Positions 27,285 to 35,160 of a DNA stretch of 64,000 nt are shown here, piece after piece. The translations under genes and the position numbers were made by a program. Origin of the DNA: Janthinobacterium sp. J1-1. Its GTDB lineage: Bacteria > Pseudomonadota > Gammaproteobacteria > Burkholderiales > Burkholderiaceae_D. The stretch spans positions 124,001 through 188,000 of the forward strand of contig NZ_CP132340.1 in assembly GCF_030944405.1 (NCBI RefSeq), in the 5' to 3' direction. Positions within the stretch are counted from its first letter, which is position 1; the number at the start of each line of letters is the position of its first letter. Below the pieces are notes generated by a model. It ran no database searches. It was not told the DNA's origin and saw nothing but the letters and a program-made list of their open reading frames with translations.

Positions 27285-28007
27285 ATGAAAGACCAACGCC
27301 AGCTGCCGCTGGGCGGCAAACAGGAACCCGCATTGGGCCGAGTCCTTGAAGCGAAGGGCGGCAGCGGCGAGGCCCATCAGCGCCAGGCCAGCCAGGTCGA
27401 GGCGTTGTGTGCCGAGGTATTCCGGCTGACCGGACAGAAGATCACCCAGGACGATCCCATCATCCTCGCAGCGCTGTTTCAGTCCGAACTGATCAATAAA
27501 TCTGGCGCCAACGCGGCCTCGCAAATGCAAGAAGCGGTCAGTCAAGCTGTCGCGCAACTGGCCGACGCAGTAAAAGCGGAAAGAAAGCAGGCGACCGAGG
27601 TACAAAAGATGGTCGCATCGACGTTTCAGCAAATCGCCGATGGCACCAAACAGGTGGCCGAGCAGGAGCTTGCGGCCATGCAAGCCAGATTTGCGCGCAT
27701 GGCATCCGACACGCTCGAGCAGGTGCGCCGGGAAGCCACGCACAAGGCGCCAGGCATCAGTCTTTGGTGGAGAGCGGGCGCTTGCACCTTGGCAGGTATC
27801 ACGGCAGGCTTGATAGGTGGCATGATGATTTCCGGCAATAGCGGTCGCGAGTTATCCGAAAACCAAATCAGGCTCATGCACAACGGTTTGTTGCTGGATA
27901 AAGCCTGGCCAAAGCTGTCAAAATCGGCCCGCGAGACATTTGAGTTGTCCCCCATGGCAAAAGAGGCGGTGGCACCAACAAAGGATGACAAAGCGAGGGG
28001 AAAATGA
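27285..28007 (+). CDS. TraM/StbC-like coiled-coil membrane protein
   Basis: A 240-aa protein: polar N-terminus, long helical coiled-coil region (about 70-155), then one transmembrane segment (about 165-185) and a short C-terminal domain. It follows the ParA-like gene by one base. The topology matches the third gene of IncP traKLM operons, annotated TraM. Its biochemical role is not established. Confidence 0.6.
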   Translation: MKDQRQLPLGGKQEPALGRVLEAKGGSGEAHQRQASQVEALCAEVFRLTGQKITQDDPIILAALFQSELINKSGANAASQMQEAVSQAVAQLADAVKAERKQATEVQKMVASTFQQIADGTKQVAEQELAAMQARFARMASDTLEQVRREATHKAPGISLWWRAGACTLAGITAGLIGGMMISGNSGRELSENQIRLMHNGLLLDKAWPKLSKSARETFELSPMAKEAVAPTKDDKARGK

Positions 28008-28067
28008 CGTGCTGGCAATTATTGCGCGCAAAAGCGTGGAAATGACGATCATCGGGCAGGGTCTTGA

Positions 28068-28106
28068 GGCGCAAGTGCTACCGGGCACTACGGGTGCACT
28101 TGCGCC
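28068..28106. terminator. Hairpin between convergent genes
   Basis: Inverted repeat GGCGCAAGTGC (28068-28078) / GCACTTGCGCC (28096-28106) with a 17-base loop, sitting between the end of the StbABC-like operon and the leftward genes. There is no T-run, so termination is plausible but not proven. Confidence 0.35.
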
Positions 28107-28131
28107 GCATGGTCAATCGTTGAAACCTGTG

Positions 28132-28572
28132 TCAATAGGGAATCAAGATGTCGCCTTGATCCAGTGGCATATAGTTGCCGTGTTCGTCGGCAACAGCCGC
28201 AGTCACCTCAATCGTGAATGATAGCGGCAAAGCATTTTCCAACACCGGATTGGCTCCCAGCACGACATCAAAGCAGGTACGGTAGTGCCGGAAGAAAACC
28301 GGGTGGTCGCCGTTGCTCCGTACAAATGCCGACATGCGCCCCAGTAATTCACGGGTATCGAGCGGCAGGGGCGACTGGACATCGACCGCCTCGATCAGGA
28401 ATGCATAGGGGGATGCCAGATGCATGGCGCCGGAACCATGCGCTTGAATGCCGATGGCCCATTGCGTACCGGACGCCTGGACCGGCAGACTACCACACTG
28501 ATCAATAAATTCGGACAGGGCGATCATCATCTCACTGCACGTTACCGATTTTGCAATTTGACTGTTTTCCAT
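28132..28572 (-). CDS. Hypothetical protein
   Basis: A 146-aa soluble protein from ATG 28572, which has GGAGA upstream; the ORF extends further without a ribosome-binding site. No family recognised. It is the most downstream gene of a leftward accessory group (28.1-29.8 kb) whose members are spaced tightly. Confidence 0.6.
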   Translation of the reverse strand: MENSQIAKSVTCSEMMIALSEFIDQCGSLPVQASGTQWAIGIQAHGSGAMHLASPYAFLIEAVDVQSPLPLDTRELLGRMSAFVRSNGDHPVFFRHYRTCFDVVLGANPVLENALPLSFTIEVTAAVADEHGNYMPLDQGDILIPY

Positions 28573-28597
28573 GCTGTTCTCCGTTAGAAACCGATTG

Positions 28598-28825
28598 TTA
28601 TTGACACACATCGCATGCGATTCCCAGATGCCACCGCTCGACCAATGATTTGAGCTCGGCTGGCAAGGCATCCAGTTCGATCGTCTCGATGTGCCGATAA
28701 ATCATGTCACCCCATAAGGTGGCCAGCATCCGTAGTTCGGGGGTCAGGACATAATCGACCGGCGGATGCAGTCGCTTGCATTGGTTGATGGCCTGCTCGA
28801 GGCCCACGATCGACATGGTGCTCAT
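28598..28825 (-). CDS. Small protein resembling DUF3717
   Basis: A 75-aa protein with the pattern LEQAINxxKRLHP...LTPELRMLATLWGDMIY, close to small betaproteobacterial DUF3717 proteins as I remember them. Function unknown. Its ATG overlaps the stop of the gene before it. Confidence 0.55.
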   Translation of the reverse strand: MSTMSIVGLEQAINQCKRLHPPVDYVLTPELRMLATLWGDMIYRHIETIELDALPAELKSLVERWHLGIACDVCQ

Positions 28826-29418
28826 TACGCTCCCCTCCCGTGATCTGGAATGTCATCAACAACAGTTTCCAGGGTTCGATGGTCGCCGATGAAGCGGCGC
28901 AAGTTATTGATCAATAACTCATTGCCAGCTGTTAATTCCGGCCGAATGACACGCATCACGTCCGCTTCCAGTGACTGGGCCAGGCTGTCCGAAAATCCTT
29001 TGATGAAGCCGTAGACCGGACGCAGATCGTCAGCGTGGATCAGGCCGAAGCCTTGCGTTTCATGATGGCCATAGCCCAATGCTTCGTGCAATTGCGCAAA
29101 CGCATGTCCGGCGTGATACGATCCGGCTTTTCGCGCCTTTTGCAACTTCGCAAATTGTTGTGCCACCTTTTCCACTGGTAACAAGCCGCGCGCGCCGTCG
29201 ATCAGGACATAGCCGCCACCGGTGAAATAGACGGCCAACATAAACGCCAGACGCTGCTCTGGCATCACTTCCTTTGGCAACGTCCAGTGCAGCCCGCGGT
29301 CATCCATATCCTTGCCGAGGGACAGTGTTCTTTGGAAAATCGCTTTGAGCTGACCGGGCGTGTGTTCCCGCCGCCGCTCCACGCGATGTTTCAGATACAG
29401 TTTTGATGATGTATGCAT
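28825..29418 (-). CDS. Hypothetical protein
   Basis: A 197-aa soluble protein with no signal peptide or membrane segment; a basic N-terminus is followed by a mixed helical chain. I recognise no motif. It is coupled to the downstream 75-aa gene by an ATGA junction and follows the 111-aa gene in the same operon. Confidence 0.6.
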   Translation of the reverse strand: MHTSSKLYLKHRVERRREHTPGQLKAIFQRTLSLGKDMDDRGLHWTLPKEVMPEQRLAFMLAVYFTGGGYVLIDGARGLLPVEKVAQQFAKLQKARKAGSYHAGHAFAQLHEALGYGHHETQGFGLIHADDLRPVYGFIKGFSDSLAQSLEADVMRVIRPELTAGNELLINNLRRFIGDHRTLETVVDDIPDHGRGA

Positions 29419-29472
29419 GATCGTGCCTCCATAAAATCTCGGATCGGCGCGGCGACTGCGCCACGCGCTTGT

Positions 29473-29808
29473 CTAATCGTCGTAACCGGAGCCGCATCCC
29501 GCAGGGCAGCATCCCCACGCAATGCCATGGCAGCAATCACCGTGCTCTGCATTCGAAGCCGCGTCCTCATTGCGTTCTGCCATGGTTTGATAGCCAAACT
29601 GCTCGGCAATAGCGATGGCGTTATCTCGGTCGGCGAAGGGAATTTGCGCAAGCCGTTCGTCAATCGCTGCGCTCAAACGCGCAACAAACACCTCCAGCGA
29701 CAGACCGCAGCCGGGATACGATGCATCAAACATGCGTTGACATTCCTGCCGCCACGCAGCCAGCCCGATGTCAGCGATAAAATCGACCTGAATTTCTACT
29801 TTGTGCAT
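29473..29808 (-). CDS. Hypothetical protein with Cys-rich tail
   Basis: A 111-aa protein with ACTGGAGG upstream of ATG 29808. The N-terminal 80 residues form a compact soluble domain. The C-terminus (HGDCCHGIAWGCCPAGCGSG) holds five cysteines and two histidines in about 20 residues, suggesting metal binding or a redox tail. It is the first gene after the promoter at 29856-29884. Confidence 0.6.
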   Translation of the reverse strand: MHKVEIQVDFIADIGLAAWRQECQRMFDASYPGCGLSLEVFVARLSAAIDERLAQIPFADRDNAIAIAEQFGYQTMAERNEDAASNAEHGDCCHGIAWGCCPAGCGSGYDD

Positions 29809-29855
29809 GACTGCCTCCAGTAAAATATCAACATAATCAATAACCTACATGATTA

Positions 29856-29887
29856 ATTATAGGTCACTAACTATTGACTATCAATAG
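29856..29887 (-). promoter_or_regulatory. Sigma-70 promoter with overlapping dyads for the 29.8-28.1 kb operon
   Basis: On the - strand there is a -35 TTGATA (29884-29879), a 17-base spacer and a -10 TATAAT (29861-29856), about 48 bp before the first gene. The -35 overlaps a perfect inverted repeat CTATTGA-CTA-TCAATAG (29871-29887), and TACTATAGTA (29889-29898) is a second palindrome next to it. A repressor site overlapping the promoter is likely. Confidence 0.65.
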
Positions 29888-29898
29888 ATACTATAGTA

Positions 29899-30117
29899 AC
29901 TTTGCGGCAGATCAAACGCGCTTCAGGGCGACAATGCGGCGGTTTGGGGGTGGCGGCACAAGCGGCCCGGAGGGCAAAATCTTTGGGCTCCGGCCAGGTC
30001 GGCGGTGGCTCTTGAAGTAGGTCTTGCCGAAGTAGATAGGCGTGCTGGCGGGCAACCCGCCTGAGTTTCCAAAGTTTTAGCGGGTAGTCCCGTGCCTTGG
30101 GTTCCTAGCGTTCCGTC
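29899..30117. other. Spacer without a gene
   Basis: Together with the promoter this makes about 310 bp between the ssb gene and the leftward accessory operon. Apart from the promoter and palindromes I see only short GC-rich inverted repeats and no convincing ORF. Confidence 0.5.
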
Positions 30118-30624
30118 TCACGTCGGCCAGCGCCGTCCCTGAAGACCGCCGTTTCGCCTTGGCGGCACGCGCATCGCTTGCTCCCGCCGCAGGCAGGCAT
30201 CTGCCGCATCGTAGTCGGCGATCCACGCTGCAATTTCCCGGTCGGTCACCGGTACGCCACCATGCCGGTTGCGGCCTGCCGACGGCATCGGTTTCGGGTA
30301 CACCAGTACGGTGCTGGCAATGACCTCTGTGGTGTACCTTATCCCGCCTGCCCTGTCAGTCCACTTGCGGCTCTGCATCCGCCCCTCCACATACAATGCA
30401 TCACCCTTGGCGATGCGCTTGCGCATCGACTGCGCCAGCGCTCCCGTCAGCACCACCCGGTGCCAGTGGGTGACAGTCCTGGACTGGCCTGTGCGCCAGT
30501 CTTCTTCGAAGTCGTCGGTGGCCAGCAGCAGATGGCATACCGGCGCGCCACTCGGCAATGCGCTCCAGCAGGGCATGCGGCCGACATTTCCCATCAGTGT
30601 GACTTGGTTAATACTTGCCCGCAT
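30118..30624 (-). CDS. ssb: Single-stranded DNA-binding protein
   Basis: A 168-aa OB-fold protein whose first residues (RASINQVTLMGNVGRMP) and the HWHRVVL and YVEGRMQSRKW stretches are typical of SSB. ATG 30624 is preceded by GGGGAG. The C-terminus lacks the usual acidic DDDIPF-type tail and ends in basic residues, so contacts with host SSB partners may differ. Plasmid SSBs of leading regions protect incoming single-stranded DNA and counter the SOS response in the new host. Confidence 0.9.
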   Translation of the reverse strand: MRASINQVTLMGNVGRMPCWSALPSGAPVCHLLLATDDFEEDWRTGQSRTVTHWHRVVLTGALAQSMRKRIAKGDALYVEGRMQSRKWTDRAGGIRYTTEVIASTVLVYPKPMPSAGRNRHGGVPVTDREIAAWIADYDAADACLRREQAMRVPPRRNGGLQGRRWPT

Positions 30625-30634
30625 GATCTCCCCC

Positions 30635-31171
30635 TCAGCGCTGACGCTTCGCGATTTCATCGCGCAACCAGCGCAGCGCGGTCAACGCCTGGGCATCGAG
30701 CGCGCGCACATGGGTGTTGCGTACCTCGGCCGAAAAAAAACCCGCCCGCCTTGCCAGCGCGCGCAGTGATTTGTCCGGTTTGCTGGCAAAACGGTACAAC
30801 ACGCGTGCCCCAGTCTCGTCCACCACGGCGGCGCCAGTCTGTTCCGATGCGCCCTCGCCCACCGCCAGCTGCTGCGCCAGTTCGCGCAACGTCGCTATCT
30901 GGCGCTGTGTGTTCAAGATGCGCACCGTCGGTTCAGCCAGTAGCGCACGCTCGCCGCTGGAGTTGAGCAAGCGGCTGACCGCCGGTCTTCGGTAGCCGAA
31001 TTGTTGCAGGCCGCCCGCGTCTCGGCTGCGTGCCAGGGTGCTGACGACTTGCAGGCGCTGCGTGGCGGTTTCCAGTTTTTCCAGACGCGACGCCACCAGG
31101 TCAGCCGCGTCGGCGTTGCCACGCCGCGCGCCCGCCCGCATCGTCGCGATCCAATGTCGCTGTAAAGTCAT
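30635..31171 (-). CDS. Hypothetical helical protein upstream of ssb
   Basis: A 178-aa basic, mostly helical protein without signal or membrane segments. It lies 10 bp before ssb and after the palindrome at 31185-31204, so it probably heads the ssb transcript. No family recognised. A DNA-metabolism or regulatory role is suggested only by neighbours. Confidence 0.6.
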   Translation of the reverse strand: MTLQRHWIATMRAGARRGNADAADLVASRLEKLETATQRLQVVSTLARSRDAGGLQQFGYRRPAVSRLLNSSGERALLAEPTVRILNTQRQIATLRELAQQLAVGEGASEQTGAAVVDETGARVLYRFASKPDKSLRALARRAGFFSAEVRNTHVRALDAQALTALRWLRDEIAKRQR

Positions 31172-31184
31172 GCTGGTCTCCTTC

Positions 31185-31204
31185 GACTGTCGCGCGCGAA
31201 AGTC
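31185..31204. promoter_or_regulatory. 20-bp near-perfect palindrome (operator candidate)
   Basis: GACTGTCGCGCGCGAAAGTC, a 20-bp inverted repeat with a single mismatched pair, 14 bp upstream of the start codon at 31171 and downstream of the parB-like gene. Its core is the 14-bp palindrome found at 3204, 34387 and 59879. Position suggests control of the 178-aa gene and ssb. Confidence 0.6.
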
Positions 31205-31264
31205 AGTAGGCAGCGGCCACGCGGCCGCCGGGAACCCCGGCCAGCTGCGACCGGGGCACTTGGT

Positions 31265-33193
31265 TTAGGCCGTGCGCAGCAACTCAGGCAGCCAGCGGCA
31301 GTCCGCCACCGCACGTTCGGCGGCCTCAGCGGCCTGTTTCTTCTTCATCTTTTCCAGCGGTACCGCCGCCTCGGCCGACGCTGCCTCGCTGACCACCTTC
31401 ACTATCCGCGCCACCGACACATGCTCGAAGTAGTGCTCTGCCGATGCGCGCCACCACTTGCGCATGTCCAGCTTGAGCGCCCGGCCCAGTGTGGCGAACT
31501 GCGGCGACGCTTCTTCGCGCGACAGGGTGGCGTCGAGCGAGTTGGCGACACAGAAGGCCAGCATCTCCAGCACCACCGCCTGCGGCTGTGCGCCCAGCCA
31601 TTCCAGCCAGCCTTCGGCATTGCTGCCCTCTGGCAGGCGGGCCAGCAGCTGCTCACGGCGCTGCGCAACGGCCGCTGCCGCCTCGCCCTTGCCGGCTTCC
31701 TCGGTCAGCGTGGGGCGGCTCAGGCTGATCTTCGCCAGTGTGCTGCGCGAGTAGCCGCCGTAGGCCATCAGCACTGATTTCAGCAGCGTGTAGGTCAGGT
31801 AGACCAATGCCACATCGCTCTGGTCCATCATTTCGGCCTGCAGGGCGAGCGTGCGATGGGAGCTCAGTTCGGCGGTGAGCCGATCCGAATGGTCGGCCTT
31901 GGGACGCTTGCTCACCGCCACGCCGACCTTCTCGCTGGCGCGCTTTGCCATGTCGGCCAGCCGGATGGCGTCCTGCAGCACCGCCAGCTTGCCGTTGCTG
32001 TCGATGTAGAGCACGGCACCGGCAATCGCCTTGTCCTCGGCATGCGGCACCTTGGTACAGGTGGCGAGGATGGCTGCGCGCTGCGTCGACAAGGCCTCCT
32101 GCTCCTCGCGCAGCTGCCCGGCCAGCTCCTCCTCGTCGTTTTCATCGGCGGCGTCGATGCGTTCGACAAGAACGGTCATGCGCTTGGTCAGTTCATCCAC
32201 CTGCTGCTGCGCCTCCTCGCTCAGCACGCTGTTCGTGGTACGCACGCGGCCGAACTGCGCCAGATCGGCATGGTCGGCCCGTGGCATGATGTCGACCCAT
32301 GCGGCGCCTTCTTTCCGGAGTGTTTTGGCGTGCTGTTCCAGTTTCTGCATCGCCAGCTTCTCCAGCAAGCCCGCGTCCCTGATGTAGCCGGTGCCGCTGT
32401 CGCTGAACAGGTCGCGTTCGACCATGCCACCGGCTTGCTCGAAACTGTCCATGCCCACGTAGCGCGCCAGGCGATCCGACTGCGTATTGATCTTCTGCGC
32501 CGTCAGCAGTCGGCGCAGATCGTAGGCGCTGCGGTTGTACTTCGACAGGCTGTCCCACGCGCTCTCCTGCTCGGCGTGGTCGTCAACGAGCGCGAACGCC
32601 ATCATGTGTTCGAAGTTCAACTCGCCGTCGCGAAACATCGCGAGCAGGCGCGGCGAAATGTTCGCCAGCTTGAGGTAGCGCTTGACGGTTGCCACCTCCA
32701 GTTCAAAGCGCAACGCCACATCCTCGATGGCGCGGCCATGGTGGATCATGGCCTGCATCGCCACGTAGAGGTCTGCCGGATGCATATCCTCACGGCCGCT
32801 GTTCTCCGCCAAGCTGATGTCGATGGCCTCGTCCTCGGTCACCAGCAGGACATCGATGCCGTAGTCCGATGGCAGTTCGCCCGCACCGACCAGCTGTCCG
32901 ATGGCCTCAAGCCGGCGCCCGCCAGCGACGATTTCGATCACCCCCGTCTCGACGCCGTCCACCAGCTGCCTGTAGCCGACGAGGTTCTGCAATAGCCCAT
33001 GCGCGCGGATCAGGGCGGCGAGGACCTTGAGGTCGGTTTGTTTCGTGCGTACGTTGTACTTGCTGCGCACCAGCTGCGCGCAGGTAGCGGTGACAACCGT
33101 GGCGTGTCGGGTCAGTTCAGCCACCGCGTCCGCGATTGCCGCGAGTTTAGGCACGCCATTGGCGAGGGTAGTATGGTGAATTTCTGCTTGCAT
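31265..33193 (-). CDS. ParB/KorB-like protein (large plasmid type)
   Basis: A 642-aa protein. The N-terminal ParB domain has the GGRRLEA box (91-97) and ENSGREDMHPAD (130-141). A helix-turn-helix follows (about 155-178), then a long helical C-terminal region. It is about twice the length of a chromosomal ParB and resembles the large ParB-like proteins (YubM-type) of plasmid leading regions. No ParA gene is adjacent, so a role in regulation or early establishment is at least as likely as classical partitioning. It is a good candidate reader of the repeated palindrome. Confidence 0.85.
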   Translation of the reverse strand: MQAEIHHTTLANGVPKLAAIADAVAELTRHATVVTATCAQLVRSKYNVRTKQTDLKVLAALIRAHGLLQNLVGYRQLVDGVETGVIEIVAGGRRLEAIGQLVGAGELPSDYGIDVLLVTEDEAIDISLAENSGREDMHPADLYVAMQAMIHHGRAIEDVALRFELEVATVKRYLKLANISPRLLAMFRDGELNFEHMMAFALVDDHAEQESAWDSLSKYNRSAYDLRRLLTAQKINTQSDRLARYVGMDSFEQAGGMVERDLFSDSGTGYIRDAGLLEKLAMQKLEQHAKTLRKEGAAWVDIMPRADHADLAQFGRVRTTNSVLSEEAQQQVDELTKRMTVLVERIDAADENDEEELAGQLREEQEALSTQRAAILATCTKVPHAEDKAIAGAVLYIDSNGKLAVLQDAIRLADMAKRASEKVGVAVSKRPKADHSDRLTAELSSHRTLALQAEMMDQSDVALVYLTYTLLKSVLMAYGGYSRSTLAKISLSRPTLTEEAGKGEAAAAVAQRREQLLARLPEGSNAEGWLEWLGAQPQAVVLEMLAFCVANSLDATLSREEASPQFATLGRALKLDMRKWWRASAEHYFEHVSVARIVKVVSEAASAEAAVPLEKMKKKQAAEAAERAVADCRWLPELLRTA

Positions 33194-33308
33194 GATTGCT
33201 GCTCCTGAAGTGGATGGTTGGCTGTGCCCTGCCGCGATCGGCTCGTCCCGGCAGGGTGCGGTCCGCTACCAGGGAACTCAGGCTGGACCGGTTCCTGAGG
33301 CCTTGTGC

Positions 33309-33746
33309 TTAGTCCAGTGCCGCGCGGATCAGCCCCGCGTCGCGGTGCTGAAAGATAAAATCGGACAACTGGTGATAGGCGATCGCGAAACACGCGCCGT
33401 CCTGGAGGAATGACAGCGTGCTGTAGGCGGAGGCGGTGGCAATGATTCCCGCCGTATTCGCGCTGACCTCATCTTCGAAGTAGTTCGCGCAGGACAGGCG
33501 CAACATGGCGTCCGAGTCGGGAGCCATGTAAAAACCGCCATTGGACAGTTGGTAGAAATGCCAATAGCCGCCGTCATAGGAGGCGCAGATCCGCGCCAGC
33601 GTGGCGTAGATGGTGTTTTCCAGCACGACGCAACGGTTGCCGGCGATCGCTGGCAGGCAGCGCAGGCGCTCGTGGTCGTTGTCCACCAGCGTGGCGACGA
33701 TCGGCAGATCGCGCGCAGACTGTTTCAGGTGCGGGTTGGTTTGCAT
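33309..33746 (-). CDS. klcA: Antirestriction protein (KlcA/ArdB family)
   Basis: A 145-aa protein with the family signature GGYWHFYQLSNGGFYMAP and the following NYFEDEVSANTAGI. KlcA/ArdB proteins protect incoming plasmid DNA from type I restriction. ATG 33746 is preceded by GAAGGGA; longer forms of the ORF run into the repeated leader. It heads the klcA-parB-like-ssb block and is preceded by the structured repeat at 33771-34355. Confidence 0.9.
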   Translation of the reverse strand: MQTNPHLKQSARDLPIVATLVDNDHERLRCLPAIAGNRCVVLENTIYATLARICASYDGGYWHFYQLSNGGFYMAPDSDAMLRLSCANYFEDEVSANTAGIIATASAYSTLSFLQDGACFAIAYHQLSDFIFQHRDAGLIRAALD

Positions 33747-33770
33747 GGTCTTTCCCTTCGAAGAAGTTGA

Positions 33771-34355
33771 TCTGAGGTAAGAGGTCGAATCGGATCCTCT
33801 TGCTCGAACTTCCTCGTTCCCTCCCTTGGGAGGGCGGAGGGAGGGGGACTTTGTTTCAGGCAGCGAGGAACGGGGCCGCTGTCTCTGCCCCGTTCCGTCC
33901 TCTATCCCCAAGCAAGCCCCCCTCGCTTGGCCTGGGGGGCGCTTGCTCGGGGATGCAGGAACGGGGTGCCGCGGCCCGTGCTGCCATCGTCGGGGTTGGT
34001 CGGGGCGGCCGGCTGTAGAGCGCAAGCGGCGGCGCAAGGACGGTGACAGCCGGGTTTTGGGCTGGCGCCGCCCTTGAAAGCACCCGGCCCCTGGACCTCG
34101 CGCGACCGGCTTCACAGCGCAAGCGGCGGCGCAACCGGCGTGACAGCCGGGCTGTTCGGCTGGCGCGGCGGTTGAAAGCGCTGGTCCATCACTTCAGGTT
34201 CTATGCGTACATGCCACCCTGCCGGCGCTGGCCTCGCCACCAATGCCGAGCGACGCGTTCGTCGCGCTGGAGCGCAGCGGAAGGCCGCCGGGCCGAGCCC
34301 GCAGGGCCGAGACCCGGCCATATGGGGCTCGGTTCACGACAGACCGGGATTGCGG
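33771..34355 (-). repeat. Structured leader repeat, copy L, upstream of klcA
   Basis: About 585 bp of non-coding sequence repeated with only scattered differences at 58553-59142. It begins about 25 bases before the klcA start codon. Contents: a long stem formed by CCCCGTTCC (33888-33896) with GGAACGGGG (33958-33966), enclosing CCCCAAGCAAGC (33906-33917) paired with GCTTGCTCGGGG (33941-33952); a competing arm GGAACGGGG at 33867-33875; and two 97-bp tandem units starting CCGGCT at 34009 and 34106. Likely a regulatory leader or single-stranded-DNA promoter. Confidence 0.8.
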
Positions 34356-34386
34356 CCCAGGTCGTGACCTTGCGGCTGCTTTGGAC

Positions 34387-34400
34387 TTTCGCGCGCGAAA
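34387..34400. promoter_or_regulatory. Perfect palindrome TTTCGCGCGCGAAA upstream of leader L
   Basis: Perfect 14-bp inverted repeat preceded by GAC, about 30 bp beyond the upstream end of the structured leader of klcA. Operator candidate, same core as at 3204, 31187 and 59879. Confidence 0.6.
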
Positions 34401-34660
34401 CCAGCTGATGGGGCCTCCCGACGCGGAACATCCGTGGCGCAACAACCAAGGCCTCATCACGTGACCTGCAAGCGCATTGAGGTGCAGGTGACAATCATCG
34501 ACATGGGAAAAGAATGACCACGGATGACGCTAGTGGCCTAACCAATTGAATTTGACGTCCCGTCGGCAGACGAGTGCAGCGGAGCGTCAGTGGTGATGCC
34601 CAAGCCTTAGGAAAATTTCTTCTGGAGCACGATCATGATGAAAGCGGGCGCAAACGCCGT
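34401..34660. other. Spacer without a gene
   Basis: Nothing convincing apart from the edge of the IS630 remnant. A short inverted repeat (CACCTCAATGC-type arms around CCTGCAAGCGCATTGAGGTGCAGG) is visible near 34462-34490. Confidence 0.35.
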
Positions 34661-35160
34661 TGATTGCGCAGGCATGCAGCACACCCGATGAGCAACATGC
34701 GCGCTGGACGCTCAAATTGCTCGTCGGGCGCGTGGTGGACTTGAGGCTGGCCAAATCGATCTCGCCGGAGACGGTGCGCCCCCGCCTCAAAAAAACGATC
34801 TCATGCCCTGGCAAAGCGGGAGTGGTGCACCGCCGAAGTGAGCGGCGATTTCGTGGCGGCCATGGAAGATGCGCTCGATCTCAATGCCGCACCGTATGAC
34901 CGACAACGGCCGGTCATCTGCTTCGATGAAACGCCGCGACAATTAATTGACGACGCCAGGCCCCCGCAGCCTATGCAGCCGGGCCAGCCGGCACGGGAAG
35001 ATACCGAATTTCACGCCCGACAAGGCGAACGTCCTGTTGCAAAAGGTGAAATTCCATTACACGCACAAGCATGGAAGCTGGCTGAACATGGCTGAAAATC
35101 GAGTTCACCGCGCTGTCGCGCCAGTGCCTGCACCCGCTCACCCCGGACATCGCCCACTGA
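34660..35160 (+). pseudogene. IS630-family transposase remnant
   Basis: Pieces of an IS630-type DDE transposase in different frames: a helix-turn-helix part (LKLLVGRVVDLRLAKSISPETV, from about 34700), the catalytic start VICFDETPRQLIDDARPPQPM (about 34913-34970), and the end FTPDKANVLLQKVKFHYTHKHGSWLNMAE (about 35008-35095). The middle of the catalytic domain between the second and third pieces is deleted and several frameshifts are present. Not functional. Confidence 0.75.

Noticed and set aside
31856..32995. Rightward 379-codon open frame
   Set aside because: Lies antisense inside the parB-like gene; composition is that of a GC-rich shadow frame and no domain is seen.
33826..34077. Open frames inside the leader repeats (also 58533-58860)
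   Set aside because: Present in several frames on both strands because of GC-rich composition; the differences between the two copies include frame-changing indels, so coding is unlikely.
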